A stretch of DNA of 60,900 bases from Hydnum rufescens UP504 (Eukaryota; Basidiomycota; Agaricomycetes; Cantharellales; Hydnaceae). The translations under genes and the position numbers were made by a program. Under the pieces are notes generated by a model. The model searched no databases. It saw nothing but the letters and a program-made list of their open reading frames with translations, and was not told where the DNA came from. Below, piece by piece: positions 9,954 to 20,114 of the stretch; position 1 is the stretch's first letter, and each line of letters opens with the position of its first letter. Location: the NCBI GenBank assembly GCA_014904985.1, contig MU128910.1:295802-356701 (forward strand). Direction: 5' to 3'.

Positions 9954-11250
9954 GTGGTGGATTGGCTCAAGAATCAAAATATGCATGAAACCAATGGAAA
10001 CATGAGGAGGCTACAGCTGACAAGGTGGCAGAGGAATGGAGGCAAGTGGAGATCATGCACCTTCAAGAGGAACAGGATTGTGTTGCATCACAGCTTAAGG
10101 AGATCACTGGAGAACCCCCCAATAACCAGCAGTCAAACACTGGCATGCAGCACCCTAGACCAAAGAAGAAGCATGACAAGAAACACAAGGGAGAGGGAAA
10201 GAAATGACAATGAGATGATGTCAGCACTGATAATGATTCAGATTTGGAGAACAAAAGGGTATCCCACAAGCTTTGTTAACTCTCCAGTTTATCCTGTGCT
10301 GTCTCTGATGCCCATCTATCATAGACACTGATGCATGGTATGAATCAGTGGTCTGAGGATGAGAAAAAAGCTTCTTTGCACTTCCTTTTGGAGGACTTTG
10401 CAAATTTCAGGGAAAATCAAAACTTGAATTATATGAAGGCATGGTTCCATCCCAAAAGTGTGTCCATACATACCTGACTACCTATTGAATATCCAGTGTT
10501 CAAACAGAATCCTGAAAGGTTCAAAGAGCGAGAAGCAAATCAAGTCGATGTTCCAGGATGCATACCACCTCCTCAAATATATCCATTGCCAGGAGAGCCA
10601 TATGGGAGGTGGAGATGGAGACATACTCAAATACAAAGCAACTATGAAGGGTATAGATGTCAAGAGTGAACCTGAATTCTCCATGAATGTAGTCAATGCA
10701 TTCCACAAAGCAGGCTATTATGATATGTTTGAGATATTGTATGTGCCAAGCAGATAAAAATAGGGATTATACTAATCCTAGCTCATCTTCATAGGTGTGC
10801 TGGCCAGCCAGAAGTCAATAAGCTTGTTGATTTGGACTCAACTCATTCCAAGGATGAAGATCCTGATGACAATGCTCCCAAAACCACATGAAAGCTAAAG
10901 AAGCTGTACAAAAGTGACATATCTGAAGACAAAGTAATTCACACACCAGTTTTCCATATTAGACTGATAACTTGCTGACACACAACACAGAATGAGCTCA
11001 TTCACATGCAGATGGAGAGCCAAAAGGCTCTCACAGGCCTTGTTGAGGCATACAATACATGTACTGAGTGAGACAGCCAATGAGAAGATGAGTGAGTCAA
11101 GATTGAGGCTGACCAGCTTTGAATTGAAGATGAATGTACCTGCTGTGATGAGGATCGAAGGGATCAGCAACTTGCTTTCAAACTAATGAAGGAAGATGAT
11201 CCCAAGCTCAAAGCTGAAGGCTGGAGGATCCTCAAGGCAGTCCAAGAGGC
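9954..11250 (+). pseudogene. SANT/Myb-like protein remnant, possible Harbinger partner
   Basis: Plus-strand pieces in several frames read as one decayed protein: an acidic/coiled N-part (KVAEEWRQVEIMHLQEEQD), a basic stretch KKKHDKKHKGEGKK, a SANT-like start NQWSEDEKKASLHFLLEDF near 10340, then IKSMFQDAYHLLKYIH followed by GGGDGD near 10605 and FHKAGYYDMFEILY near 10700. The tail near 11160-11250 reads QQLAFKLMKEDDPKLKAEG. The GGGDGD-plus-YYDMF layout recurs in proteins I associate with agaricomycete genomes. It is convergent with the Harbinger transposase end at 11373-11750, the same layout as the intact element at 45.4-48.6 kb. Function inferred only. Confidence 0.45.
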
Positions 11251-11372
11251 CTTATTTAGATAGCATTCTTCTACCCCTACAATTACATACCATTGACTAT
11301 ATCATCCATGAGTTCTATGCATAATCACTGACCCCTCCTTCTTAGATGGTCACTGGATTCAAGTTCCTGGTT

Positions 11373-11750
11373 TCAAAGTTGCTGGCATGTGATTGGAAGT
11401 GTATGTGCCACATCATCCCAAGTACCCAATGCAGCATGCTGCTGGAGTTCATATGATAGATCCTCATCTGGAACAAGATCATCATCCTCATCTGTGTGAT
11501 CTTGGAGGATCAGAAAAATATTATGCAGGATCAGGATTGCTTCAATAGAATAACATATGTGCTTGATATCTCTGCCAGATATCATCTTCAGTGCTGGGAA
11601 ACATCTCTTGATCTGTCCAAATGTATGTTTGACAAGCTTGTGCATGTTCCTTATTGAAGGTTGTCCATTTCCGATATGTAGTACCTGTGCAAAGTGCAAA
11701 GGCTAAGGGAATAATCTCAGTCTTGTGAAGAGGACTATATTGTAGATAAT
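11373..11750 (-). pseudogene. PIF/Harbinger transposase, C-terminal fragment
   Basis: Minus-strand frame with RNMHKLVKHTFGQIKRCFPA followed by a helix ending SIEAILILHNIFL and an acidic tail. This matches the end of DDE_Tnp_4 transposases, where the motif normally reads as an Arg/Asn-rich stretch, a Glu, then FGxxKRRF. At the expected catalytic Glu the sequence has VKHTFGQIK, so the residue looks lost. Only the last ~100 codons remain, with no upstream catalytic domain on this strand. Confidence 0.6.
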
Positions 11751-11904
11751 ACCTAAGGGAATAATCTATGTACAATAGTAGTGAGAGATGAACATTTAAC
11801 AATAGTGACAGCAGATGATTGCTTACCTCAGTCTCATGTAAGAGGACTGAGGGAAGCTTCAGGGGTTTCTGTGGGAGCTGTATAGTAGAGTAGTGAACAA
11901 AAAA

Positions 11905-12086
11905 TCAGGATACACTATACTTGAATACCAACATGCCCACCCAAGGGGAGCAGAGCCTGTTGAATCCTATCATACTGCTGAGTGCATACAGCTGGTCCTT
12001 CAGTAATGGCTTAGTGATAATGTCAGCTGGTTGCTGGTCCATCAGAATATACTCAAGAGCAATAGTATCATCCTCAAGTTTTTTGC
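11905..12086 (-). pseudogene. Ty1/Copia pol C-terminus fragment
   Basis: The minus strand reads LEDDTIALEYILMDQQPADI followed by ITKPLLKDQLYALSSMIGF, the typical C-terminus of Copia RNase H (the ADIxTKPL motif). Upstream it is interrupted at 12087 by the 215-bp repeat. Downstream on the minus strand a purine-rich CTCCCCTTGGGTGGGCA is followed by TGTTGGTATTC near 11930, which could be a polypurine tract and LTR start, but no second LTR was found. Confidence 0.6.
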
Positions 12087-12301
12087 TGTTGGAGGGATAA
12101 AACTCCATTACATACATACCCCATCCAGGCCCAACTACCTCCTCAAACAAATCCATATTTTTACATTTCCCTTGTATTCACACTTGTTATTCCTTTGGCC
12201 ATCAAATAGCATGGATTCCACATCCCAGGAACCATGGTCCTTTTACTTTTCCTCCACCCTATATATGAGACAATTACTTGTCTGTCCATGGCACTTCAAC
12301 A
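12087..12301. repeat. 215-bp repeat, copy 2 (inverted relative to copy 1)
   Basis: Begins TGTTGGAGGG and ends CTTCAACA. Reverse-complemented, it shares GGTGGAGGAAAAG, GGAATCCATGC and ATTTGTTTGAGGAGGTAGTT with copy 1 at 8059-8273. It sits immediately upstream, on the minus strand, of the Copia fragment, so it either inserted into that gene or is a rearranged LTR. Confidence 0.55.
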
Positions 12302-12589
12302 GGCCATCTGAATTGTACTTATTCCAAGCCAGTTTAACAAGGCTCCAGCCAGCCTGGTCAGCCATATAGAGGGGCCTTAAAAGGAGGGACACATTGATGA
12401 TTTAAGTAGGCCTAAATGGCTGGAATCGAGGTTGATGTTAAGTGATGATCAAACAATTGAATGTTAATGATGGTAAACCACAATTTGACAATCTTCTGAC
12501 ATCAAGCATTGTCAAGTGCCTCATGTATTGGGACTTGTGCAAAATGTCTGTTTATAAACCACATATGGGTTAAGCACCTCAGTGAACTA
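12302..12589. other. No feature seen
   Basis: AT-rich sequence between the 215-bp repeat and repeat DR. Short frames only. Confidence 0.4.
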
Positions 12590-12725
12590 CTGAGGCCAAC
12601 CTCAAAAGGAGTACCAGCAGAGGTTGTTTAGCTGGACTAATGAGGCATAATTTTCTGGGATGTCAATTGACAATCCTCAAATTGACCTTACAGGAAAGTG
12701 GATGGGACTCAATATCAATACTACA
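12590..12725 (-). repeat. Dispersed repeat DR, copy 2 (inverted)
   Basis: Reverse complement of the DR repeat: CTCAAAAGGAGTACC, TGTCAATTGACAATCCTCAA and CAATATCAATACTACATG appear in reversed order relative to 3955-4150. With copy 3 at 15238-15462 it forms an inverted pair around the palindrome. Confidence 0.65.
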
Positions 12726-12734
12726 TGTATCATA

Positions 12735-15115
12735 CAGTGGGGAATGCCCAGATTATGGCGTGAATGGGCTTGATGGATTTGGGTGAATGAGATGAGTCTA
12801 ACAAGCCCATGAATGTCCCAAATGGACAAGATTTGATGATCCCAGGCAATGTTGAGTGGGAGCAGGGGAGGAGATGAGGAGCACTGAGGCCAAAAGGTAT
12901 CAGAATTTCTTGCAAGTAGGGGGTGTTGGAAAGCTGTGATTCAGGTGCACAGAATGCACCCACACACAGCTGGACCAACATCCCCCTGGAGGACCACATG
13001 GGGGGATTGGGACAAGATTGAGGATAACGAAATGAGAAGTACTCAGATCATGGCATGAATAGGCTTGATGGAATTGGGTGAATGAGACAAATCTAATGAG
13101 CCCATGAACATCCCAAATGGACAAGATTTGATGATCACAGGCAATGTTGAGTGGGAGCAGGGGAGGAGATGAGGAGCACTGAGGCCAAAAGGTATCAGAA
13201 TGTCTTGCAAGGGGGGGGCATTGGAAAGCTGCAATTCAGGTGCACAGAATGCACCCACACACAGCTGTCCCAACAACCCCCATCCCCCTGGAGGACCACA
13301 TGGGGGGATTGGGACAAGATTGAGGATAATGAAATGAGAAGTGCTCGGATCATGGCATGAATAGGCTTGATGGAACCGGGTGAACGAGACGAATCTAACA
13401 AGCCCACGAATGTCCTGAACGGACAAGATTTGATGATCCCAGGCAATGTTGAGTGGGAGCAGGGGAGGAGATGAGGAGCACTGAGGCCAAAAGGTATCAG
13501 AATGTCTTGCAAGTGGGGGTGTTGGAAAGCTGAGATTCAGGAACACAGAATGCACCCACACACAGCTGTCCCAGCAACCCCCATCCCCCTGGAGGACCAC
13601 ATGGGGGGATTGGGACAAGATTGAGGATAAAAAAATGAGGAGTGCTCAGATCACAGCATGAATAGGCTTGATGGATTTGGGTGAACAAGATGAATCTAAC
13701 AAGCCTACAAACGTCCTGAATGGACAAGATTTGATGATCCCAGGCAATGTTGAGTGGGAGCAGGGGAGGAGACAAGGAGCACTGAGGCCAAAAGGTATCA
13801 GAATTTCTGGAAAGTGGGGGCATTGGAAGGCTGTGATTTAGGTGCACAGAATGCACCCACACACAGCTGGACCAACAACCCCCATCCCCTGGGAGGACCA
13901 CCTGGGGGATTGGGACAAGATTGAGGATAATGAAGTAAAAAATGCTCAGATCGTGGTGTAAATAGGCTTGGCAGATTCAGACGAATGAGATGGATCCAAC
14001 GAGCCTAAGAATGGCCTGAACAGACCATATTTGATGCTCCCAGGAAATGTTGAGTGGGATGAAAGCAGGAGATGAAGAGCACTGAGGCCATCCACTGAGG
14101 GTGGGGGCATTGAAAAACTGTGATTCAGGCACCTAGCAGGCACCCACACACAGCCCTAGCAACAACCCTCATTCCCCTGGAGGATCACATGAGGCAATTG
14201 GGAAAGGTTTGAGCTGTTGAGTTGAAGTTGTCTTGCATTCTTTTGAAGCTTGTTGGAGAGCTGAGCTTTGGGCACACAGAGTGTGGGCACACTCTGTGTG
14301 CCCAAAGCTCAGCTCTCCAACAAGCTTACTTCAAAAGAATGCAAGACAACTTCAACTCAACAGCTCAAACCTTTCCCAATTGCCTCATGTGATCCTCCAG
14401 GGGAATGAGGGTTGTTGCTAGGGCTGTGTGTGGGTGCCTGCTAGGTGCCTGAATCACAGTTTTTCAATGCCCCCACCCTCAGTGGATGGCCTCAGTGCTC
14501 TTCATCTCCTGCTTTCATCCCACTCAACATTTCCTGGGAGCATCAAATATGGTCCATTCAGGCCATTCTTAAGCTCGTTGGATCTGTCTCATTTGTCCGA
14601 ATCTGCCAAGCCTATTTACACCATGATCCAAGCATTTTTCACTTCGTTATCCTCAATCTTGTCCCAATCCCCCCATGTGGTCCTCCAGGGGGATGGGGGT
14701 TGCTGGGACAGCTGTGTGTGGGTGCATTCTGTGCACCTGAATCGCAGCTTTCCAACGCCCCAACTTGCAAGGAATTCTGATACCTTTTGGCCTCAGTGCT
14801 CCTCATCTCCTCCCCTGCTCCCACTCAACATTGCCTGGGATCATCAAATCTTGTCTGTTTGGGATGTTTGTGGGCTCATTAGATTTGTCTCATTCACCCA
14901 GTTTCGTCAAGCCTATTTATGCTGTGATCCGAGCACTTCCCATTTTGTTATCCTCAATCTTGTCCCAATCCCCCCATGTGGTCCTCCAGGGGGATGGGGG
15001 TTGTTGATCCAGCTGTGTGTGGGTGCATTCTGTGCACCTGAATCACAGCTTTCCAATGCCCCCACTCCCAAGGGCTTCTGATCCTTTTTGGTTTCTGTGC
15101 TCTTCTTGGAGTGCA
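12735..15115. repeat. Large palindrome of ~300-bp tandem repeats
   Basis: The centre is 14286-14287: GCACACAGAGTGTG on the left and CACACTCTGTGTGC on the right are exact complements, and complementarity continues almost perfectly for several hundred bases (a 2-nt difference near the AAGCTT site). The left arm holds four 300-302 bp tandem units (landmark GGGGGATTGGGACAAG at about 13001, 13303, 13604, 13904) plus a diverged fifth next to the centre. The right arm holds the mirror of the fifth and about two further units (landmarks near 14670 and 14970). Each unit carries AGCACTGAGGCCAAAAGG and GTGCACAGAATGCACCC. Long frames inside exist only because of the repetition; unit lengths are not all multiples of three and the frame changes between units, so no protein is inferred. 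Confidence 0.9.
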
Positions 15116-15237
15116 GACCATCAGTCTATTTTACTTGTATTCCCTTGAATTGTGCCCAGTCATGTACACATCCACATGAACAGTAAATAGTTCATTATAC
15201 ATAATTGTGACTATCACTGATAATCCTGTATTGCCTG
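15116..15237. other. Spacer between palindrome and repeat DR
   Basis: Short AT-rich stretch, no feature seen. Confidence 0.4.
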
Positions 15238-15462
15238 CTGACCCTCTAAATGGCATCCTCTGGGTTTTCCAACACCTTCCTGATCAGCCATTCAGTGATC
15301 CATGTAGCATTGATATTAGGTCCCATCCAATTTCCTGTAAGGTCCATTTGAGGATTGTCAATTGACATCAAAGAAAAAACAGGCCTCTTAGGCTGACTAG
15401 ATGAGGGATTTGTCCTGCCTATTAAGGTCAGCCCAAGTGGCTGACTGAGGTGGCTCCAGCAA
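15238..15462 (+). repeat. Dispersed repeat DR, copy 3
   Basis: Contains ATGTAGCATTGATATTAGGTC, GGTCCATTTGAGGATTGTCA, AATTGACATCAAAGAAAA and AGGTCAGCCCAAGTGGCTGA. Same orientation as copy 1 and opposite to copy 2, placing DR sequences at both outer ends of the palindrome. Confidence 0.65.
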
Positions 15463-15595
15463 TTCAACTTGCTTACTTTCGTCTACCTATTGTATCACTA
15501 TCAGCATATCTAATTGCCTCAAGGGCAGTATTTGACCTTGGATTATGTAACATGACTCCTATTTGACTTGCGAACTTGTCACATGTTAAATAGGG

Positions 15596-16560
15596 GTTAT
15601 TGCAACACTCTCAAGGAGTAAACATGAAAGATCTCCCTCAGTTTTGCTTAGATTGACTCGGAAAAATAGCAGCCATAAAGCTGTGATCAATACCTATCTA
15701 ACAGTACCACAAACGCGTTTATTGGATGCGAAATGCACCCTCCAGGTTGATTTTACCTCATACTTCACACTATCCTTCAGTATTTTTCAAATATCTCCAC
15801 CAGTTTTGATCCGATTTGTTAGCTACAACCACGCTTGGAAAGGAGCTTAAAATATGCATCGAATGGTACCAAGGAAAAAACGAGTGGATTAGAACTCAGC
15901 TTTCTATAATTTAGTCTCCCCATATCTCATTTCACTTTTACCTCCACCTTTCTGATTACTGAAGGCAAGTATGGTTCCAGCATCCTATATCTGATGGAGG
16001 GTACATCTAGGGCGACCAGTTCCACCTTTCCCCAAGGGATTTTGTTCAGTAGGAGAGGAGGAATACCTTGGTTAGGCCATGTTCCCCTATTCTGACTTGA
16101 TATTAAAATATCTCCTTCAGTTTTGAAGCTTTTGACTTGATTTTTTTTCATCATTTTCACCTTAATCCCACCTTTCTGCTAGTTATTATAAAATTTTTTT
16201 GTGATGTATATTAAGTCCAGGAGATGTGAATTTCTATTGTCTTTCCCCCCATCCCCAGTTGAGAAGCTAGTTGAACTGCTGCTGGTGTCAGGGTAAATTC
16301 CACAACTCAACCCCCACTAATCACACTTTTGATAAGCCCTCAAGAGGAGGACCTAGAGTGTGATTCCCTGATTTAACAACCCCTTCTTTTATTGTCTGGA
16401 TAGGCTCTGTCTATACAGGACAATTCCACCCATCCAAAGACCCCTCTTTCCCTCAGACCTTAACATTTAGATTGACCCTGCAATCCCCTCTCTTCATCCT
16501 CATTTCCATTTCACAGACTGTGGTTGGATTCAACTCCCATTTCCCACTTAGAGTGGGCAT
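15596..16560 (+). repeat. Module repeat plus ~650-bp R850 repeat, copy 1
   Basis: Two module blocks (15596-15910) with TCTCCCTCAGTTTTG, GATCAATACCTATCTAA, CCACCAGTTTTGATCCGATT and GCATCGAATGGTACCAAG are followed by a longer conserved block (15910-16560). That block has ATTTAGTCTCCCCAT, GATGTATATTAAGT, a C-rich CCCCAGTTG, AGTGTGA and ends GACTGTGGTTGGATTCAACTC-like sequence and CCCACTTA. Copies occur at 28625-29395 (+), 30720-31900 (-) and 54160-55085 (+). No protein is encoded. It could be a non-autonomous element or a long terminal region of one. Confidence 0.7.
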
Positions 16561-17776
16561 AATAAATCCACCCCCAATCCCTGAGGATTCAGGTCTAATC
16601 ATTCAGATTCTCTCCCAGAGTGGAGGGCAAATGCACTCCATTGTCCCTCAGAAAATCTGAATAAATACATTTCTTCACCACTCAGTGGAGTCTGAAAGGA
16701 TTTCATTACTGCCAGGGGCCTCCCATCTGCTGATATACATATCTCATGTAGGACACTGTCCATGCCTGTTAGGTCAGGGGGGGAAACTCAATTGTGTGTC
16801 TCTGAGGTCCCTTAAATCATCAATGGGGGGGGGGGGTGGGGGCAGGAAGAAAAGAAATATGAAGAAGGGGGGGCCAGTTGTTAGTGGTGTGGGAGCCCAG
16901 CAGGCACTCAGCCCTATCAACTGTTGGATAGCCCTCTCGTTGTATCACCCATCCTCCTTTCTTCCTTATTCTTTCTCTCGAACTCAACTGGTGGAAAGCT
17001 TCTCCACTGGAGTTTGGTGCTGCCCCAGCTTTAGTTAGATTTGTCTCTTATTATGTAAGTAGACTAATTAGACTAGCCATGGCTGTACCCGAATGTTATC
17101 TTCTTTTTGTTCAGAACTTGTGCCTGCCACAGTGTGCTGAACCATGCACTGCATCCTAGGTACTGTGAGGCCTGGACTTATGAGTACTATCATCCACTCT
17201 GAACCTCTGAAGTCCTTGACCTGTTTTGGCTATCAAGAGGTCACTTGACTCAAAGCCAACTACCCTGTCTTAGAGTCTACATGACCTTCCCCCCTCATGG
17301 ATTATGACCTCAAGCCCAGACTGGAGCCCCCACCCCTAGCTATTTGTTGAACATCTACAAGTCCAGATATGCCCGGACTAACACTGGTGGAGTGTGTAAG
17401 AACTTGTTCACAGGATCCTATGACTACTGCACCAACTCACAACCAAGTTCACAAGGCACTCACTACCATGGACTCTAACCCCCTGTCTACCAGGGTGGAT
17501 ACCTTAAGAGGGGTGGATACTCCCCCAAAAAAATGCGAAACCTCAGGGCTCACTCTCAGGGGTGAAGCTCAACCCTGATCTCCAGCTTCCTTTAGCACAC
17601 AATCTTCTGTTTTCAGCCTCACCCAAACAGCCTGGAAACCTGGCTGTAACACATCTCATGAAAGTCTAGAACCCCAAACACAAGGGAACAACAACCTACT
17701 TAAACAGGATGTTCATACCCCCTTTGGTCTACAATCCACCCCTTGGAAGTCTTCCATGCCTATGACTCATAGTTAT
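16561..17776. other. No gene seen; G-run
   Basis: Non-coding or decayed sequence with a G-rich run at about 16825-16842. Short frames have Pro/Ser/Thr-rich composition and no recognisable motif. Confidence 0.4.
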
Positions 17777-17781
17777 GGTTG

Positions 17782-18395
17782 TGTCAGGGCCACACTGTGA
17801 CAAGAGCACCAAACAAATATAAACACAGATAACTCCAACTAAGTCCAGCGTGAGTCTGGCTAAGTCCGGGAGAATCCGGGCAAGAACGAGATAACGAGAT
17901 TGAGATGGAGAGGCAATCCAGCAGCCCGGAAGGGACTAGGCGGAAACGAGTACAGCAGTCCTTAAGCTCACGGAGTCAACTGGGAAGTACTCGGACTGTA
18001 GTCCGGAGTGGAAGCGGAAATCCTGAGATTAACATTAAGGGAATAGGTACAGTGAGGCTAACCTGTAGTCCGGAGTGGAAGCGGAAATCCTGAGAGACCA
18101 AAGCTGAATCTCTGGATTTTGCCCCGGACTACTTATACATAGTTCCTATACTATGGGGGATTGATCGCTTAATGAGAAGTGGTTACAGGGGGGCAGGCAC
18201 AAGGGGGGGAGCGGGCAGGGGATGGGAAAGTGGAGGGGACAGGGACAGGGCCAGGGGTAAGTGTGTGAGAACCGGAAGTAAAGGAAATGAGGAAATGAAG
18301 GGGAAATGAAACGGAGGCGGGGACAAACCGGAAACAAACCAGAACAAATCCGGAAACAAATCCGGAATTAACTGGGAAATGGATGAACTCTGACA
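17782..18395 (-). repeat. gypsy 3' LTR
   Basis: 614 bp, TG...CA. Differs from the 5' LTR by about 21-22 substitutions and two small length differences (an extra GA pair near GAGAGACC, one G in a G run). Every substitution I could align is a CpG in one copy and TpG or CpA in the other. Confidence 0.93.
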
Positions 18396-18408
18396 TTACC
18401 CCCCTCTT
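18396..18408 (-). promoter_or_regulatory. Polypurine tract of the gypsy element
   Basis: The minus strand reads AAGAGGGGGGTAA directly upstream of the 3' LTR, the expected place and composition for the plus-strand primer site in reverse transcription. Confidence 0.8.
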
Positions 18409-18479
18409 AAGCCCGATCATCCCGAGTGGGCGGGAAGGATCGATCCACGGAAACATCCGGAGTTCTTGTGCCACGTAAC

Positions 18480-18752
18480 ATGTCAGGCAATAATTGTTCT
18501 CCATTCGAAGAAGCTTGTCTCTGCCGTGAAGAGGCTGCGCAGGCGTTGAGGGAGGCACAGGAGGAGGAGGCCAGGCTCGTGGAGGAGGAGTGGAAGAAGG
18601 AGGAGGCGAAGCGGAAGGTGGCTGAGGCGGCGTGTCATAAGGCAGCTGCGGAGGCCAAGGCCACTGCAGAGGCCAAGGCCGCTGCGGAGGCTAAGGCTAC
18701 CATGGAGGCTACTGCCAGGAGGGTCCGGGAGGACTCTGCGAACCAGCCATGA
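18480..18752 (+). CDS. Antisense coiled-coil ORF inside the gypsy element
   Basis: A 90-residue frame starting MSGNNC, antisense to the retrotransposon. From residue 15 it is almost entirely Glu, Ala, Lys and Arg, including repeats of AEAKA, which predicts a long coiled coil. It ends 37 bp before the ATG of the zinc-cluster frame in another frame. Probably the two were one gene (coiled coil followed by zinc cluster) and are now separated by a frameshift. Alternative: chance open frame in GC-rich DNA, less likely given the neighbouring zinc cluster. Confidence 0.5.
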   Translation: MSGNNCSPFEEACLCREEAAQALREAQEEEARLVEEEWKKEEAKRKVAEAACHKAAAEAKATAEAKAAAEAKATMEATARRVREDSANQP

Positions 18753-18789
18753 GTCCGTGTCTTGGTGAAGTTCCGCTTACTTGGTAATA

Positions 18790-19368
18790 ATGTCTTCCAG
18801 GTCTACCGTGTGCATCCGCTGTATTCAGCACCGGATCCCTTGTGTCCCCCAGGACAAGCCGGGAACACGGGCATGCCGGCCGTGCTTCATGGCGAAGGTT
18901 CGATGCATGCTGGGCGACGAAGGGGCGTCTGGAGCTGAGCCATCGACGGGTCGGGGCCGTGCTCATGCTCCTGCAGTGGACGTCCAGCTCCGACTAGCGG
19001 TCGCTGTGGAGCAAAGCGCGCTTGCGCACAAACGGTCGGCCGAGGCATTGGAGAAACAGGCCCGGGCCGCGGAGGAGATGGCGTTCTCAGTGGGGGAGAT
19101 GCGAGATTCTCTTCAGGCCATTGCCCGGCACCTGGTCCCTCGCCAGGTGGTTTCTCACCCTCCAGTCCCGAGTCTGGAGTGGATGGGGATCAGGCCTGGA
19201 ATGGTCGAGCCGGCCTCCGGTGGGGGTCCGTTGTCCGGACGCAGGATCAAGCGTCAGCGTACCGAGGAGCCCATCAACATAACAGATAGCAAGGGTGGTA
19301 ACGACGATGTTGATGGCGAGGACGATGACATGGATGATGAGGGCAATGATGATGAGGGTGATGAGTAG
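18790..19368 (+). CDS. Antisense Zn(II)2Cys6-like protein inside the gypsy element
   Basis: Intact 192-residue frame on the strand opposite to gag-pol, between the chromodomain stop and the 3' LTR. Residues 8-38 give C-x2-C-x6-C-x10-C-x2-C-x6-C, the spacing style of fungal zinc binuclear clusters that bind DNA. A helical Ala/Glu region (about 70-115) follows, then a basic stretch RRIKRQR that could be a nuclear signal, and an Asp/Glu-rich tail. The start ATG at 18790 leaves the whole cluster in frame. It is the only undamaged long frame in the element. Transcription could start in the 3' LTR or just inside it. The role is unknown: a self-regulator of the element or a captured host regulator are both possible. 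Confidence 0.65.
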   Translation: MSSRSTVCIRCIQHRIPCVPQDKPGTRACRPCFMAKVRCMLGDEGASGAEPSTGRGRAHAPAVDVQLRLAVAVEQSALAHKRSAEALEKQARAAEEMAFSVGEMRDSLQAIARHLVPRQVVSHPPVPSLEWMGIRPGMVEPASGGGPLSGRRIKRQRTEEPINITDSKGGNDDVDGEDDDMDDEGNDDEGDE

Positions 19369-19426
19369 TCTGAGTTGTTGTTCTGTCTTCCACTCCTCCT
19401 TGTAAATACGTTGTTCCTTGAATCCG

Positions 19427-20114
19427 TCAGTGCATCGACCAGTCCGGGAGGTCTGTCGGAGACTCCGTAAGGAACTGGGTGGTCCGGAACGGTATGGATG
19501 CGAACTCCACGGCATTAATGCGTCTCGGGGCCTCCGGATGAGTCTGGTGGAATTCCTGAACGGCCTCCAGGGCATTGTCCAGGTTGGCTTCGGGGACCCA
19601 CTCATTGTTGGAAGCCGGGTACCCCTTCCACTTCACTAGGTACTGGAGTTTCCGGCGGAAATACCTGGAATTCTCAATTCGCTCGACTTCGTACTCCTCT
19701 TCACCTCCTCCGTAAGATTGGGGGTGGTGGGGGGTGAGCTGTGCACTCTGAAATTGGGTCCGGTCGGAAGGGGCGGAGTTTGGATACATGGAACACTGGG
19801 TGGATACGCATGGAGGCAGGGAGTTTGAGACAGATGGCAGAGCGGGAGATGACTTTATCAACCTTATAGGGTCCAAAGCCATTTGTCGGAGAGTTTTTTA
19901 GTGGGGCGGTCGGTGGAGATGTCACGTGCATCTAGCCAAACTTGGTCGCCAATTGTGTATTCCGGAGCGTCCGTGCGGTGGGCATCATAGAAGCATGCCA
20001 TGTCTTCTGCAGCCCTCCGTAAGGTGGCCTGGGCTTCATCCGTAGCCTTCCACATCCGAGTGATGAAGTCCGAGGCAGCTTCAACCATCCCGGCACGGAC
20101 TGGTTCAGTGCCAA
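19427..20114 (-). pseudogene. Integrase C-terminus and chromodomain
   Basis: Minus-strand blocks in two or three frames: AAEDMACFYDAHRTDAPEYT then IGDQVWLDARDI, LSDKW, GPYKVDKVISRSAICLKLP (the GPY/F module) and HPVFHVSKLRPF. Next comes a chromodomain, about 19702-19520, with EYEVERIENSR, LQYLVKWKGYP, NNEWVPEANL. Chromodomains here normally target integration to particular chromatin. Frameshifts near 19700 and 19880 break the chain. Confidence 0.85.

Noticed and set aside
13043..13618. 191-codon minus-strand frame and similar long frames in the palindrome (13497-13901, 14428-15081)
   Set aside because: They run across 300-302 bp repeats whose length is not always a multiple of three; the same DNA is read in different frames in successive units, so the openness comes from the repeat composition.
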